Origin: Hyphomicrobiales bacterium
Lineage (GTDB): Bacteria > Pseudomonadota > Alphaproteobacteria > Rhizobiales > Rhizobiaceae
Direction of reading: 5' to 3'
Assembly (NCBI GenBank): GCA_900466605.1
Contig: UBMU01000020.1
Coordinates: 1 to 64,000, forward strand
DNA: 64,000 bases
Shown: positions 44,952 to 55,031 of the stretch, one piece after another
Layout of the letters: each line of letters begins with the position of its first letter
Position numbering within the stretch: the stretch's first letter is position 1
Translations under genes and position numbers: made by a program
The notes under the pieces: model-generated
Seen by the model: the letters and a program-made list of their open reading frames with translations, nothing else
Database searches by the model: none
Told to the model about the DNA's origin: nothing

Positions 44952-45146
44952 GATAGTCCCATTGCACTCTGGAGGAAGCCGAATGGTCTCGATGCGCTGC
45001 CTCGCACAACTGGCAGACGCTCCCGATGCCGCAAATATTGCGCAATTCGGCTCGCGTGTCGATCAACGATCGAGAACGTCATTTCAACCTGCGAGATCAG
45101 CCTTCGGCAAAAGCACAAGGATCCTTAACGAGCCGGTGGCAGCAGG

Positions 45147-46301
45147 TTACCCCAGAATGTTCCTGATAGCCCGCATGAACACCCGTGAGCCGATAGCAAT
45201 CAGCTCGTCGGGAAAGTCGTAGTCCGGGTTGTGCAGCTGCGGATGATCTTCGCCGGCCCCGAGAAAGAACATGGCGGAAGGCGCCACAGTCCGGAACAGG
45301 CCGAAATCCTCGGACGCTTTCATTGGCAGGTGGCTGCTCGCGCTGTCGTAGCTGACGCCCTCGTCCTCGAGCGCTCGCTTCAGTTCGTCCACTGCTTCGG
45401 CGGAATTGTAGCACTGGCGGAACACGTCCTCATAGCTGATCTCCACCTTGAGCTGCCCGGCGTTCGCCTCGGCGTGAACAAGCTCTTCGGCGCAGGAAAC
45501 CAATGCGGCCATCGCGTCATCAGTCAGCGTCCGCAAGGTTGCCCATATGTGCGCTTCACCGGGGCTTATCCCAAACGCCGGTTCGCCCAAACGTGCATGG
45601 GTGACCGTCACCAGCGAATAGTCAGGCCCCAACGGGCCATTATTCCCCAGTGCCGTCAGCTCGCCAAGCAGCCGCGCAGTTGCGAAAGTCGGCGCAACAC
45701 CATGCTCCGGATAAGAAGCGTGCGATGTCTTGCCCTTAAGAATGATCTTCATTCCACGCGATGCGCAATTCACCGGTCCTTCCCTGAGAAGGACGTGGCC
45801 AAGCCGGACGCCAGGAAAATTGTGAAGCGAGAGCGACATGTCAGGCGTCAGCATCGCAAACTTCGGATCGGCAAGCACTGCGGCAGCGCCGGCACCGTTT
45901 TCCTCCGCCGGCTGGAACATCAGGATTGCCCGCCCTGCTGCCGGCCGCTTTTGTCCCAGCCCCGTGGCGAGCGCCATCAGGATGGCCATATGGCCGTCAT
46001 GGCCGCAGAGGTGGCCCTTACCTGGTACGCGCGAGCGGTGCGCGAAGTCGGAGGTTTCCCGGATCGGCAAGCCGTCTAGCTCCGCCCGGATCAAGACCGT
46101 GGGACCCCGCGCCTCACCGTCGTAGACGGCCGCCAAGCCGTGCCCGCCGATCCCGACAACGATGCGGTCGGGCCGCGTGAGAGCCAGCTGGTCGTTGACA
46201 AACGCAGCGGTCTGCGCCTCCTCCCCCGACACTTCCGGATTTTGGTGGAGCCTCCGCCGAAACGCCTTGATCTCACCCAGTTCTACGTCCGTCAGAAACA
46301 T
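45147..46301 (-). CDS. M20-family amidohydrolase (HipO/AbgB-like)
   Basis: A 384-residue di-metal amidohydrolase. Metal ligands are seen in GHLCGHDGHMAILMALA and FQPAEENGAGAAAVL. The dimerisation domain follows in the middle and ASSHLPMKASEDFGLF carries a late catalytic His/Glu region. Relatives hydrolyse hippurate, N-acyl amino acids or indole conjugates. I start at ATG 46301 (MFLTDVELGEIK); the longer ORF enters the divergent promoter. An IclR gene is divergent and is the likely regulator. Confidence 0.88.
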   Translation of the reverse strand: MFLTDVELGEIKAFRRRLHQNPEVSGEEAQTAAFVNDQLALTRPDRIVVGIGGHGLAAVYDGEARGPTVLIRAELDGLPIRETSDFAHRSRVPGKGHLCGHDGHMAILMALATGLGQKRPAAGRAILMFQPAEENGAGAAAVLADPKFAMLTPDMSLSLHNFPGVRLGHVLLREGPVNCASRGMKIILKGKTSHASYPEHGVAPTFATARLLGELTALGNNGPLGPDYSLVTVTHARLGEPAFGISPGEAHIWATLRTLTDDAMAALVSCAEELVHAEANAGQLKVEISYEDVFRQCYNSAEAVDELKRALEDEGVSYDSASSHLPMKASEDFGLFRTVAPSAMFFLGAGEDHPQLHNPDYDFPDELIAIGSRVFMRAIRNILG

Positions 46302-46460
46302 CACCCAAACCCCGGAATACGCATGATCTCGTCGCGCGAGGTGCGCTGCGCACGAACCTAACGCGGCCGCCAGATATAGTCGACGGCGAAGATCGACGCG
46401 CAAGAAAGTGCCTGCCGCGTCCCCCGGCAACTTCCGCTTTTCGGTAATTGGACATTTGTA

Positions 46461-46480
46461 TATGTATGACGACATTCATA
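46461..46480. promoter_or_regulatory. Candidate IclR operator
   Basis: TATGTATG-ACGA-CATTCATA: 8-bp arms with one mismatch, ending just before the IclR ribosome site (GGAG) and about 160 bp from the divergent amidohydrolase start. Position fits autoregulation. Confidence 0.4.
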
Positions 46481-46490
46481 GGAGAAGCAG

Positions 46491-47276
46491 ATGGAAGCCG
46501 ACGACGCCGATCGTTACCGTGCCCCGGCATTGGACAAGGGGCTTGATATCCTTGAGCTTCTGGCTGGTGTCGAGGAAGGGCTGACCCAGGCCGAGATTTC
46601 CAAGCGTCTCGATCGCAGTCCCAACCAATTCTATCGCATGCTCGATCGCCTTGTCCGACGCGGCTACGTGACCAAGCTTGAGGGTGATCGATTTACTCTC
46701 ACCCTCAAGCTGTTCGGACTGTCGCAACTCCACGCGCCCACGCGCAGGCTGGCGTCGCTTGCCACACCCCTGATGCGCGACCTCGCCCAACGCAGCAAGC
46801 AGGCAAACCATCTTGCCGTCTTCGACCGCGGCTCGGCTGTGGTAATCGCTCAGCACGAGGCGCCAGGCTACTGGGGCCTCTCCATCCGCGTGGGATCCCA
46901 TATCAGTCTCTTCGACACGGGCTCCGGCCACGTTCTCCTCGCCTTCCGAAGCGACGAAGAGCGCCGAATGATGGTCGCCGAACATGCGCGCAGCCGCGAG
47001 GACATCGACCTCGGAAGTGAATTCTACGACCGCCTCGCGGACATTCGCGAGCGTGGCCACGAAATGATGGCCAGCGCGCAGACGGCAGGCGTCTACAATC
47101 TTTCTGCACCGATCCTTGGCCCGGACGGGCGCGGCATCGCAGCGCTAACCTGTCCCTATATAGCTCTCGTCAACGCTCCGTCTGCGCCTGACATCAGCCA
47201 GACTATCGCCATGGTTATGAAGACCGCGAACGCGCTTTCGCTGCTCGCTGGTTCCGATGTCAAGATGCACGAGTAA
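46491..47276 (+). CDS. IclR-family transcriptional regulator
   Basis: A 261-residue protein. The winged HTH is at residues 12-75 (ALDKGLDILELLAGVEEGLT, QAEISKRLDRSPNQFYRMLD) and the effector domain follows (LATPLMRDLAQRSKQANHLA, AGVYNLSAPILGPDGRGIAA). AGGAG lies seven bases before the ATG. It is divergent from the M20 amidohydrolase, the probable target; the ligand is unknown. Confidence 0.92.
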   Translation: MEADDADRYRAPALDKGLDILELLAGVEEGLTQAEISKRLDRSPNQFYRMLDRLVRRGYVTKLEGDRFTLTLKLFGLSQLHAPTRRLASLATPLMRDLAQRSKQANHLAVFDRGSAVVIAQHEAPGYWGLSIRVGSHISLFDTGSGHVLLAFRSDEERRMMVAEHARSREDIDLGSEFYDRLADIRERGHEMMASAQTAGVYNLSAPILGPDGRGIAALTCPYIALVNAPSAPDISQTIAMVMKTANALSLLAGSDVKMHE

Positions 47277-47489
47277 ACCAAGGCGCACGCCGGCCTACAT
47301 GAATTATCTGCTCTTGGATGAGGCGGCCTCCGACCGTTTTTGAGCGCAGTCGCCACGCCCGCTTAAGGTCATTGTCAGCTAACAATCCCATTGTTTGCCT
47401 TGGCGACGCAGCCCCTCGCCGCAAGCTGAATTGTCAGGATGACGAAGCATGCTGCCGCGGGATGTGGCAAGCAGCAGTGGAGATGATGT

Positions 47490-47846
47490 GTGAACGTATT
47501 GCTGGTTGAGGACAATGTTCTTCTGGGAGACGCAGTGCGCGATCACATCGCTGCAGACGGTCATTCAGTGGATTGGTGCCTCAATCTCGCCCAGGCTACC
47601 GAAGCAGCCGGAACTGGCAAATACGGCGTCATACTTCTCGACTTGCGCCTCCCAGATGGCAACGGCCTTACTCTTCTGAAGACGCTGAGAACCCAAGAGA
47701 ATTCCGTGCCGGTCATCATCCTGACAGCGCACGACCAGACCTCGGATCAAATCGAGGGCCTGCGAAGCGGTGCAGACGATTTCCTGGTGAAACCGTTTGG
47801 GCTCTCAGAACTCTCACGACGGATGAAAGCGGCAAACAAGCACTGA
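47490..47846 (+). CDS. Single-domain response regulator, possibly truncated OmpR type
   Basis: A 118-residue receiver domain only: VLLVEDNVLLGDAVRDHIAA, acceptor Asp in ILLDLRLPDGNGL, Thr in IILTAHD and Lys in DDFLVKPFGLSEL. The sequence style, including FGLSELSRRMKA at the end, is that of OmpR/QseB-type regulators, but the DNA-binding domain is absent and I could not find it in the 87 bases after the stop. The GTG start has GGAG upstream. It is convergent with the EptA gene, and QseB/PmrA-type regulators often control eptA, so it may be a remnant of such a regulator. Confidence 0.8.
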   Translation: MNVLLVEDNVLLGDAVRDHIAADGHSVDWCLNLAQATEAAGTGKYGVILLDLRLPDGNGLTLLKTLRTQENSVPVIILTAHDQTSDQIEGLRSGADDFLVKPFGLSELSRRMKAANKH

Positions 47847-47933
47847 GACCTGTATTTGGTGTCGAAGGCGGCGCGCCAAAGCAAGGGGAACAGCCTCGAC
47901 TTGCGTTGTAACTGCTTGCCGAGGCTTATTGTT

Positions 47934-49598
47934 TCATCGCTGAATACTTGCGACCTTGTCTGGTTGTCGGCGGCATGCAGCGAAAACATCCAGATGCGGA
48001 TCATACACTGTGGTCGCCACGTCCATGAGCCCAAGCACACTGTGGAAGAGATTGTCGTGCGAGTACTCCCCGTCGGCCTGCTTGGCCATGCAGGTCACAT
48101 CGAAGCCTGCGGATTTTGAGAGGTCGTCACTGACCCATGCCAGGAACGGCACGTGCGTCTGCTGCGATGGCGCCACGATGTACGGCGCACCATGCAGATA
48201 GATCCCGTTCTCGCCGAGCGACTCTCCGTGGTCCGACACGTAGAGCGCAGCCCCCGCAATCGTCGTGGAATGCTGCTTGAGCTTGTCGATGACCGCAGAG
48301 ACGACATGATCCGTGTAGAGGATCGTGTTGTCGTAAGCGTTGGTGACCTCCTCCGACGTGCAGCTGCCGAAATCATTTGCCCTGCAGTCAGGGACGAAGC
48401 GCCGGTACTCGTCAGGGTAACGGGCGAAATAGGCCGGCCCATGGCTTCCAAGCTGGTGCAGCACAAGAACGCTGTCGCCCTTCACGTGGTCAAGCCAGTC
48501 GTCGACCTTGTCAAGAAGGATGGCGTCGAGACACTCGCCGTCCTTGCAGAAGCGCGGGTCCGCGGACTGCGGCAATGAGGCATAGGCGACGCGGTCGGTC
48601 ACATGATAGCTGCCGGTATCGTTGTCCAGCCAGGACACATCGACCTTGGCGTGGCTCAGCACGTCGAGAAGGTTCTCGGTCGCAAGCCCTTTTCGATGCG
48701 TGTAGGCTGTTCGCGGATATACGGAGAACATGCACGGGATCGAGATTGCTGTCGCCGTGCCGCAGCTGGTCGTATTTGGAAAATAGACAACATTCTGTTT
48801 TTCAAGTTCCGGATTGGTCTTGCGCGAGTAGCCACCGAGCGAAAAATCGGCAGCGCGTGCGGTCTCTCCGGCCACGATGATCGTCACGCGCGGCTTGTTG
48901 AGACCTGCCACATTCACCCGATGCGCGTCGGTGCCAAGCGGTTCGGCAGCGATGTTGGCGTCCTCTCCCGATGAAACGGCGAAGCGAATGGTACTGGTGA
49001 TCGGAACAAACGGATTGAGCCGGTCGAGGAGGTCTCGGTGAGCGCGCCCGACGCCCGCAAATGCGCGATAGTCACCGAGTCCTACCACCACGAAGACCGC
49101 TAGGCACGCCAGGATCACGGCGGTGTTGTGTGCGAGCTTGGACAGCACCGGACGATGCCCGATACGGACCCAAGCGATGAGAAATGACGGTAGTATGCCG
49201 ACCAACAGCATATGAAATGCGAAGCGCGGCGTTATCAGATGCCCTGCCTCGGCGCCCGTCGACACTGCCGCGTTGCGGATCATTTCCTTGTCTACGATCA
49301 CACCAAACTGATCGGTGAACCAGGAGCCGGCGGCTGCCGCGAGAACGAAGAAGATCAGAAAGGGCTTGGTAACGTATTTGGCGGAGAAGGCCGTCATAAT
49401 TGCCATGCTGGCGGCCGAAATGCCGATCACGAAGAGCACGAACGACAGGTGATCAGCGGCAAAATAGCCGTAAGCGGCGGTCCAGAACGAACGATTTGTC
49501 ACAAAAAGCAGGTAGAGAGTCGTAATAAGGCAAAGCGTAACGCTGCCGACGACAGGCCGCCGTGCGAACCGGCGGGCTTTGGTGGCATTATCTTTCAA
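47934..49598 (-). CDS. eptA: EptA-type phosphoethanolamine transferase
   Basis: A 554-residue inner-membrane enzyme. Five N-terminal membrane helices are followed from about residue 220 by the periplasmic alkaline-phosphatase-fold domain. Catalytic and metal features are visible: GETARAADFSLGGY, the nucleophilic Thr in NTTSCGTATAISIPCMFS, LGSHGP, and SDHGESLGENGIYLHG. The family adds phosphoethanolamine to lipid A or related envelope glycolipids, affecting charge and cationic peptide resistance. It lies 144 bp downstream of a membrane-anchored phosphatase gene on the same strand. Confidence 0.9.
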   Translation of the reverse strand: MKDNATKARRFARRPVVGSVTLCLITTLYLLFVTNRSFWTAAYGYFAADHLSFVLFVIGISAASMAIMTAFSAKYVTKPFLIFFVLAAAAGSWFTDQFGVIVDKEMIRNAAVSTGAEAGHLITPRFAFHMLLVGILPSFLIAWVRIGHRPVLSKLAHNTAVILACLAVFVVVGLGDYRAFAGVGRAHRDLLDRLNPFVPITSTIRFAVSSGEDANIAAEPLGTDAHRVNVAGLNKPRVTIIVAGETARAADFSLGGYSRKTNPELEKQNVVYFPNTTSCGTATAISIPCMFSVYPRTAYTHRKGLATENLLDVLSHAKVDVSWLDNDTGSYHVTDRVAYASLPQSADPRFCKDGECLDAILLDKVDDWLDHVKGDSVLVLHQLGSHGPAYFARYPDEYRRFVPDCRANDFGSCTSEEVTNAYDNTILYTDHVVSAVIDKLKQHSTTIAGAALYVSDHGESLGENGIYLHGAPYIVAPSQQTHVPFLAWVSDDLSKSAGFDVTCMAKQADGEYSHDNLFHSVLGLMDVATTVYDPHLDVFAACRRQPDKVASIQR

Positions 49599-49742
49599 TT
49601 GGTCGTCTCCGCATCCAAATTTGGCGTCGACGGCACCGCGATCGAATCACTGATAATTCGTGGCCGTCAATAATTCTGCCAGCCATGGCCGCCTTTTCTG
49701 ACGGCCACCTGAACGGCCTCCCGGAGACTTCCCACTCGTCGG

Positions 49743-50321
49743 CTAGCCCTCGATCCCGAAATGCCTTTCGAGCGCGCGCCAGCTCCTGTCCATCGCATAG
49801 GTCCCTGAGAGGTAGGGAATTGCAACGTGACCGTAATAGACAGAGAGCTGGCGTTCGGCGACGTCCTCATCGATGCCGCCCACTTGTTGGCTGTAGAGGA
49901 CGGAAACGAGGCCCGTGCGATCGGCACCCGATTGACAGTGGATGAGAATAGGCTTTGGCGCAGCTTTCATGATTGCAAGCAACTCTTCGGCGCGTTCAGG
50001 GGACAATACCTTGGAAGACGACATTCCGAAGTCGATATGCTGGACGCCGAGGTTTCTCGCGGCCGCGATCTCGTCGGTGTACCACTTCTTGTCAGCGCTC
50101 GCTCCGCGCAGATTTATGATCGTCTCGATACCATGATCGCGTATATAAGATGCCAACTGCTCCGGTGAGGGCTGCGCAGAGCGATAAAGCTGGTGGGCGA
50201 TGACTGCGTGAAAGTTTCCGCTCGCCTTGAGATACACAATATAGCCGCCGAGCGCAGCACCGATCGTCAACGCGCCAATCAGGCACGCTTTACTCAACCA
50301 AGAATTCCACAAAGCCTTCAT
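49743..50321 (-). CDS. Membrane-anchored dual-specificity/tyrosine phosphatase-like protein
   Basis: A 192-residue protein. A single membrane anchor spans residues about 12-32; basic residues before it predict a cytoplasmic N-terminus and a periplasmic catalytic domain. The phosphatase signature is ILIHCQSGADRTGLVS (HCx5R), preceded by YRSAQPSPEQLASYI and GIETIINLRG as in the DSP family. GAGG precedes ATG 50321. Located just upstream of eptA, it may dephosphorylate an envelope lipid or polysaccharide precursor; protein substrates cannot be excluded. Confidence 0.85.
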   Translation of the reverse strand: MKALWNSWLSKACLIGALTIGAALGGYIVYLKASGNFHAVIAHQLYRSAQPSPEQLASYIRDHGIETIINLRGASADKKWYTDEIAAARNLGVQHIDFGMSSSKVLSPERAEELLAIMKAAPKPILIHCQSGADRTGLVSVLYSQQVGGIDEDVAERQLSVYYGHVAIPYLSGTYAMDRSWRALERHFGIEG

Positions 50322-50420
50322 GCCAACCTCGTTGCATATTTCGCAGCGAGCTGGCCCATGACACTTCGGCCTGACAGCCACCTGAAGGGCAGCCATTGTC
50401 AATGAGTTAGCTGGATATCA

Positions 50421-51935
50421 TCAGGTCACCTGACTATTGTATTGTGCGCCCGACAACGTGCGGGACACCGCATTGCGCCAGCCGGCGATCTTCGTCTGTC
50501 GCTCCGCCTCGCCCATGCAAGGCTGAAACCGTCGGTCAAACGCCCGGGCCTTCCCGAATTCTTCACTATCCGGCCAGACCCCTGCTTTCGACCCGGCAAG
50601 CCAAGCCGCACCGAGCGCCGTCGTCTCGAGAACGGCTGAGCGGTCAACGGGATTTCCGACGACATCGGCGAGGCGCTGCATGGTCCAGTCGGAACTTGCC
50701 ATACCACCATCGACGCGCAAGACCGTCTCGATATGGTGCCCGCCCCAATCCTTCCGCATGGCGATCAGGAGGTCGAGCGTTTGGTAGGCGACGGATTCGA
50801 GCACCGCATGAGCAAGCTCCGCCGGACCACTGTTTCTCGTCAAGCCGAAGATGGCACCCCGTGCCTCCGGATCCCAATAGGGCGCACCCAGCCCTGTGAA
50901 TGCGGGCACGAGATAGACTCGTTGATTGGGATCGGCTCGCGTTGCGAGAATGCCACTCTCCGACGCCTGTGAAATGAGACCAAGACCGTCTCGCAGCCAT
51001 TGCACGGCTGCGCCGGCTATGAATATCGAGCCTTCGAGCGCATAGGTCGTCTTGCCACCCAGCCTATAAGCGATCGTCGTAATCATTCGGTTGCCGGAAG
51101 TCACGCAGTCGGACCCGGTATTCAGCAGGGCAAAGCAGCCCGTCCCGTAAGTCGATTTCATCATGCCTGGGCTGAAGCAGGCGTTGCCGATGGTTGCCGC
51201 CTGCTGATCACCGGCGACGCCGAGGATCGGGATAGGCGTCCCGAAGATATCCCGATCAGTGACGCCGAAATCGTCCGCGCAGTCCTTGACCTCCGGAAGC
51301 ATCGATGCCGGAATCCTGAGCAGGGCAAGAAGCTCTTCGTCCCACCGGCCCTCCGTTATATTGAAAAGAAGCGTACGCGACGCGTTGGTGGCATCCGTCG
51401 CATGGACACGTCCGCCGGTCAGATTGAAAATCAGCCAGCTGTCGACCGTGCCGAAGCAGACCTCGCCTGCCTCGGCGCGCTCCCGCAATCCGTCGACGTT
51501 GTCGAGCAGCCAGCGCAGCTTGGTGCCGGAAAAGTAAGGGTCGAGCAGCAAGCCGGTCTTGGCACTGAAAAGCCTCTCGTAACCGTCGGCTTTGAGACTG
51601 TCGCAAACCTCGGCCGTCCGCCTGTCCTGCCATACGATCGCCTTGTAGAGCGGCCTGCCCGACTTGCGCTCCCAGACAACGGTCGTCTCACGCTGGTTGG
51701 TGATACCGATCGCTGCGACATCCGCAGCCGCAATGCCGGCGTTTGCCAGAGCCTGCCTTGCCGTGCTGACGGCGGTGGTCCAGATCTCGCCCGGGTCATG
51801 CTCGACCCAACCTGGTTGGGGATAGGACTGCCTTATCTCTTCCTGCGCAGAGGCGGTAATCCTCATCCCGGCATCGAAAACGATTGCGCGCGACGACGTC
51901 GTGCCCTGATCGATCGCGAGAATGTAGCCGCTCAT
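50421..51935 (-). CDS. glpK: Glycerol kinase GlpK
   Basis: A 504-residue FGGY kinase making glycerol 3-phosphate. Motifs: ILAIDQGTTSSRAIVFD, GITNQRETTVVWE, the glycerol-binding DPYFSGTKLRWLLDN, MKSTYGTGCF, and the C-terminal RVDGGMASSDW. I chose ATG 51935 with GGAG eight bases upstream; the longer ORF runs into the spacer after the binding-protein gene. It is the last gene of the glycerol operon, 152 bp after glpV. Confidence 0.95.
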   Translation of the reverse strand: MSGYILAIDQGTTSSRAIVFDAGMRITASAQEEIRQSYPQPGWVEHDPGEIWTTAVSTARQALANAGIAAADVAAIGITNQRETTVVWERKSGRPLYKAIVWQDRRTAEVCDSLKADGYERLFSAKTGLLLDPYFSGTKLRWLLDNVDGLRERAEAGEVCFGTVDSWLIFNLTGGRVHATDATNASRTLLFNITEGRWDEELLALLRIPASMLPEVKDCADDFGVTDRDIFGTPIPILGVAGDQQAATIGNACFSPGMMKSTYGTGCFALLNTGSDCVTSGNRMITTIAYRLGGKTTYALEGSIFIAGAAVQWLRDGLGLISQASESGILATRADPNQRVYLVPAFTGLGAPYWDPEARGAIFGLTRNSGPAELAHAVLESVAYQTLDLLIAMRKDWGGHHIETVLRVDGGMASSDWTMQRLADVVGNPVDRSAVLETTALGAAWLAGSKAGVWPDSEEFGKARAFDRRFQPCMGEAERQTKIAGWRNAVSRTLSGAQYNSQVT

Positions 51936-52087
51936 TGCCGTCTCCGACTGCAATAGTTCGCCGCGCCGTCGCGGGTGCGGCAGCTCGTGCGAGATGTTTT
52001 TCATGAAAGTGGTTGGTGGCGACGGCGGCGTTGCTCGCCGTCGGCATTGCTATTGGTCGGGCCTCGTACCCGACCAAAGGCCGCTGA

Positions 52088-53812
52088 TCAGTTGGACTGC
52101 CAGCTCTTGACCAGTTCGTCGTAGTTGACGGTGACCGGCTTTTCCTTCTCATTCTCGATCTTCAGCTGGGGAGCGAGGTTGCCCTTGGCGACTGCGTCCT
52201 TGTTCCAGTATTCGAGATCATGCTCTTCGGCGAGCTTCGGACCGATATCGCCCTGCACCTTGGCGCGCTCGAGGCGTTGCAGGACCTTTTCCTGCTCCGC
52301 GCAAAGCGAATCCATGGCTTCCTGCGCGGTCTTGGCGCCCGAGGATGCATCGCCAACGGCCTGCCACCAAAGCTGTGCCAGCTTCGGATAGTCGGGAACG
52401 TTGGTGCCGGTCGGCGACCACTGCACGCGGGCCGGCGAGCGATAGAACTCGATCAGACCGCCGAGCTTCGGAGCGCGGTCCGTGAAGCTCTTGTCGCGAA
52501 TGGTGGATTCACGGATGAAGGTGAGACCGACATGGCTCTTCTTCACGTCCACCGTCTTCGAGGTCACGAACTGCGCATAGAGCCATGCAGCCTTGGCGCG
52601 ATCGTCCGGCGTCGACTTCATCAGCGTCCAGGAACCGACGTCCTGATAGCCGAGCTTCATGCCGTCCTTCCAGTAGACGCCGTGCGGGCTTGGAGCCATG
52701 CGCCATTTCGGCGTGCCGTCCTCGTTGACGACAGGCAGGCCTGGCTTGACGGCATCGGCCGTAAACGCGGTGTACCAGAAGATCTGCTGGGCAACTTCAC
52801 CCTGCGCCGGAACCGGGCCGGACTCGGAGAAGTTCATCCCCTGTGCTGCCGGCGGTGCATAGGCCTTCAACCAATCCAGGTACTTCTGGATCGCATAGAC
52901 AGAGGCTGGGCCGTTGGTGTCACCACCGCGCGCAACGCACGAGCCGACCGGACGCGAGTTTTCGTCGACCTTGATGCCCCATTCGTCAACCGGAAGGCCG
53001 TTCGGCAGGCCCTTGTCGCCGTTGCCGGCCATCGAGAGCCAGGCGTCAGTGAAACGCCATCCGAGCGACGGATCCTTCTTACCATAGTCCATGTGGCCGA
53101 AGACTTTCTTGCCGCCGACTTCGCGGCCGGTAAAGAATTCGGCGATATCCTCGTAAGCGGACCAATTGACCGGCACGCCAAGATCGTAGCCGTACTTCGC
53201 CTTGAAGTCCGCCTTGTTCTTCTCGTCGTTGAACCAGTCGTAGCGGAACCAGTAGAGGTTCGCGAACTGCTGGTCGGGAAGCTGGTAGAGCTTCTTGTCC
53301 GGTGCCGTCGTGAACTTGGTGCCGATGAAGTCGTTGATGTCGAGGCCGGGATTGGTAACGTCCTTGCCTTCCTTCTCCATCCAGTCGGTCAGCGAGCGGG
53401 CCTGCTGGTAGCGCCAATGCGTACCGATCAGGTCGGAGTCGTTGACATAGGCGTCGTAGATGTTTTCGCCTGACTGCATCTGCGTCTGCAGCTTTTCGAC
53501 GACGTCACCTTCGCCGATCAGGTCGTGGGTGATCTTAATGCCAGTGATCGCCGTGAAAGCAGGCGCCAGAACCTTCGATTCATATTCGTGCGTCGTCAGC
53601 GTTTCGGAAACGACCTTAATGTCCATGCCGGCAAAAGGCTTGCCTGCATCAACGAACCATTGCATTTCCTTTTCCTGGTCAGCGCGGGAAAGCGTCGAGA
53701 GATCGCCGACTTCCTTGTCCAGAAACGCCTTTGCTTCGTCCATGCCAGCATAGGCGGAGCCCGCCATGGCCAGCAGCATGCCTGCTGTTGTCGCTAGTAG
53801 ATGCCTTCGCAT
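52088..53812 (-). CDS. glpV: Glycerol ABC transporter substrate-binding protein GlpV
   Basis: A 574-residue periplasmic solute-binding protein, long for the family. The signal peptide is MRRHLLATTAGMLLAMAG (cleavage near AYA-GMDE). The mature protein has a typical family-1 sugar/polyol-binding layout, with HEYESKVLAPAFTAITGIKI near the N-terminus. GGGAGG lies before ATG 53812. Gene order glpD-S-T-P-Q-U-V matches the glycerol transporter defined in Rhizobium leguminosarum, hence the symbol. Confidence 0.9.
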   Translation of the reverse strand: MRRHLLATTAGMLLAMAGSAYAGMDEAKAFLDKEVGDLSTLSRADQEKEMQWFVDAGKPFAGMDIKVVSETLTTHEYESKVLAPAFTAITGIKITHDLIGEGDVVEKLQTQMQSGENIYDAYVNDSDLIGTHWRYQQARSLTDWMEKEGKDVTNPGLDINDFIGTKFTTAPDKKLYQLPDQQFANLYWFRYDWFNDEKNKADFKAKYGYDLGVPVNWSAYEDIAEFFTGREVGGKKVFGHMDYGKKDPSLGWRFTDAWLSMAGNGDKGLPNGLPVDEWGIKVDENSRPVGSCVARGGDTNGPASVYAIQKYLDWLKAYAPPAAQGMNFSESGPVPAQGEVAQQIFWYTAFTADAVKPGLPVVNEDGTPKWRMAPSPHGVYWKDGMKLGYQDVGSWTLMKSTPDDRAKAAWLYAQFVTSKTVDVKKSHVGLTFIRESTIRDKSFTDRAPKLGGLIEFYRSPARVQWSPTGTNVPDYPKLAQLWWQAVGDASSGAKTAQEAMDSLCAEQEKVLQRLERAKVQGDIGPKLAEEHDLEYWNKDAVAKGNLAPQLKIENEKEKPVTVNYDELVKSWQSN

Positions 53813-53891
53813 AATATCCTCCCAGGGTTTGCGATTGCAGTCTTCACGTTTCAGGCGGCCAGTACCCCCGGCCATCTGTCTTTCCTTGCCG

Positions 53892-54173
53892 TCACACGTA
53901 GCGGAAGACGCCGATGGCGTAGACTACGGAAAGGGCAAGAGCCCACCACAGGTTGGGCCCAACAAGACCCAGCCATGCGAGATGAATGAATGCTGCGCCA
54001 AGCAGCGATACGAAAAGCCGGTCTCCCCGTGTGGTCTCGAACCTGAGTATCCCCACACGCGGCGAACCGCCCGGTGCGAGATACTCCCAGACGCTCATGC
54101 CGACCAACAGCATGAGAATCGTCAGGAAAAACAATGCTGTCGGTAGCGTCCACGCCATCCAGGAAAAATGCAT
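53892..54173 (-). CDS. glpU: Small membrane protein GlpU (DUF2160)
   Basis: A 93-residue protein with three hydrophobic segments (residues about 8-28, 52-70 and 73-91) and VWEYLAPGGSPRVGILRFET between the first two, as in DUF2160. GGGAGG lies before the ATG. It is conserved between the permease and binding-protein genes of this transporter type; its role in transport is not known. Confidence 0.87.
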   Translation of the reverse strand: MHFSWMAWTLPTALFFLTILMLLVGMSVWEYLAPGGSPRVGILRFETTRGDRLFVSLLGAAFIHLAWLGLVGPNLWWALALSVVYAIGVFRYV

Positions 54174-54189
54174 GAGTGGTCCTCCCTTG

Positions 54190-55017
<828 letters not shown>

Positions 55018-55031
55018 GGTCCTCTCCTTTC

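Noticed and set aside
44952..45146. FNR/FixK-type box upstream of the CBS-BON gene
   Set aside because: The TCGATCAACGATCGA stretch does not match TTGAT-N4-ATCAA with the required spacing.
47573..47911. Frame +2 ORF across the end of the receiver gene as a missing output domain
   Set aside because: The continuation has no winged-helix pattern and the part inside the receiver gene is out of frame with it.
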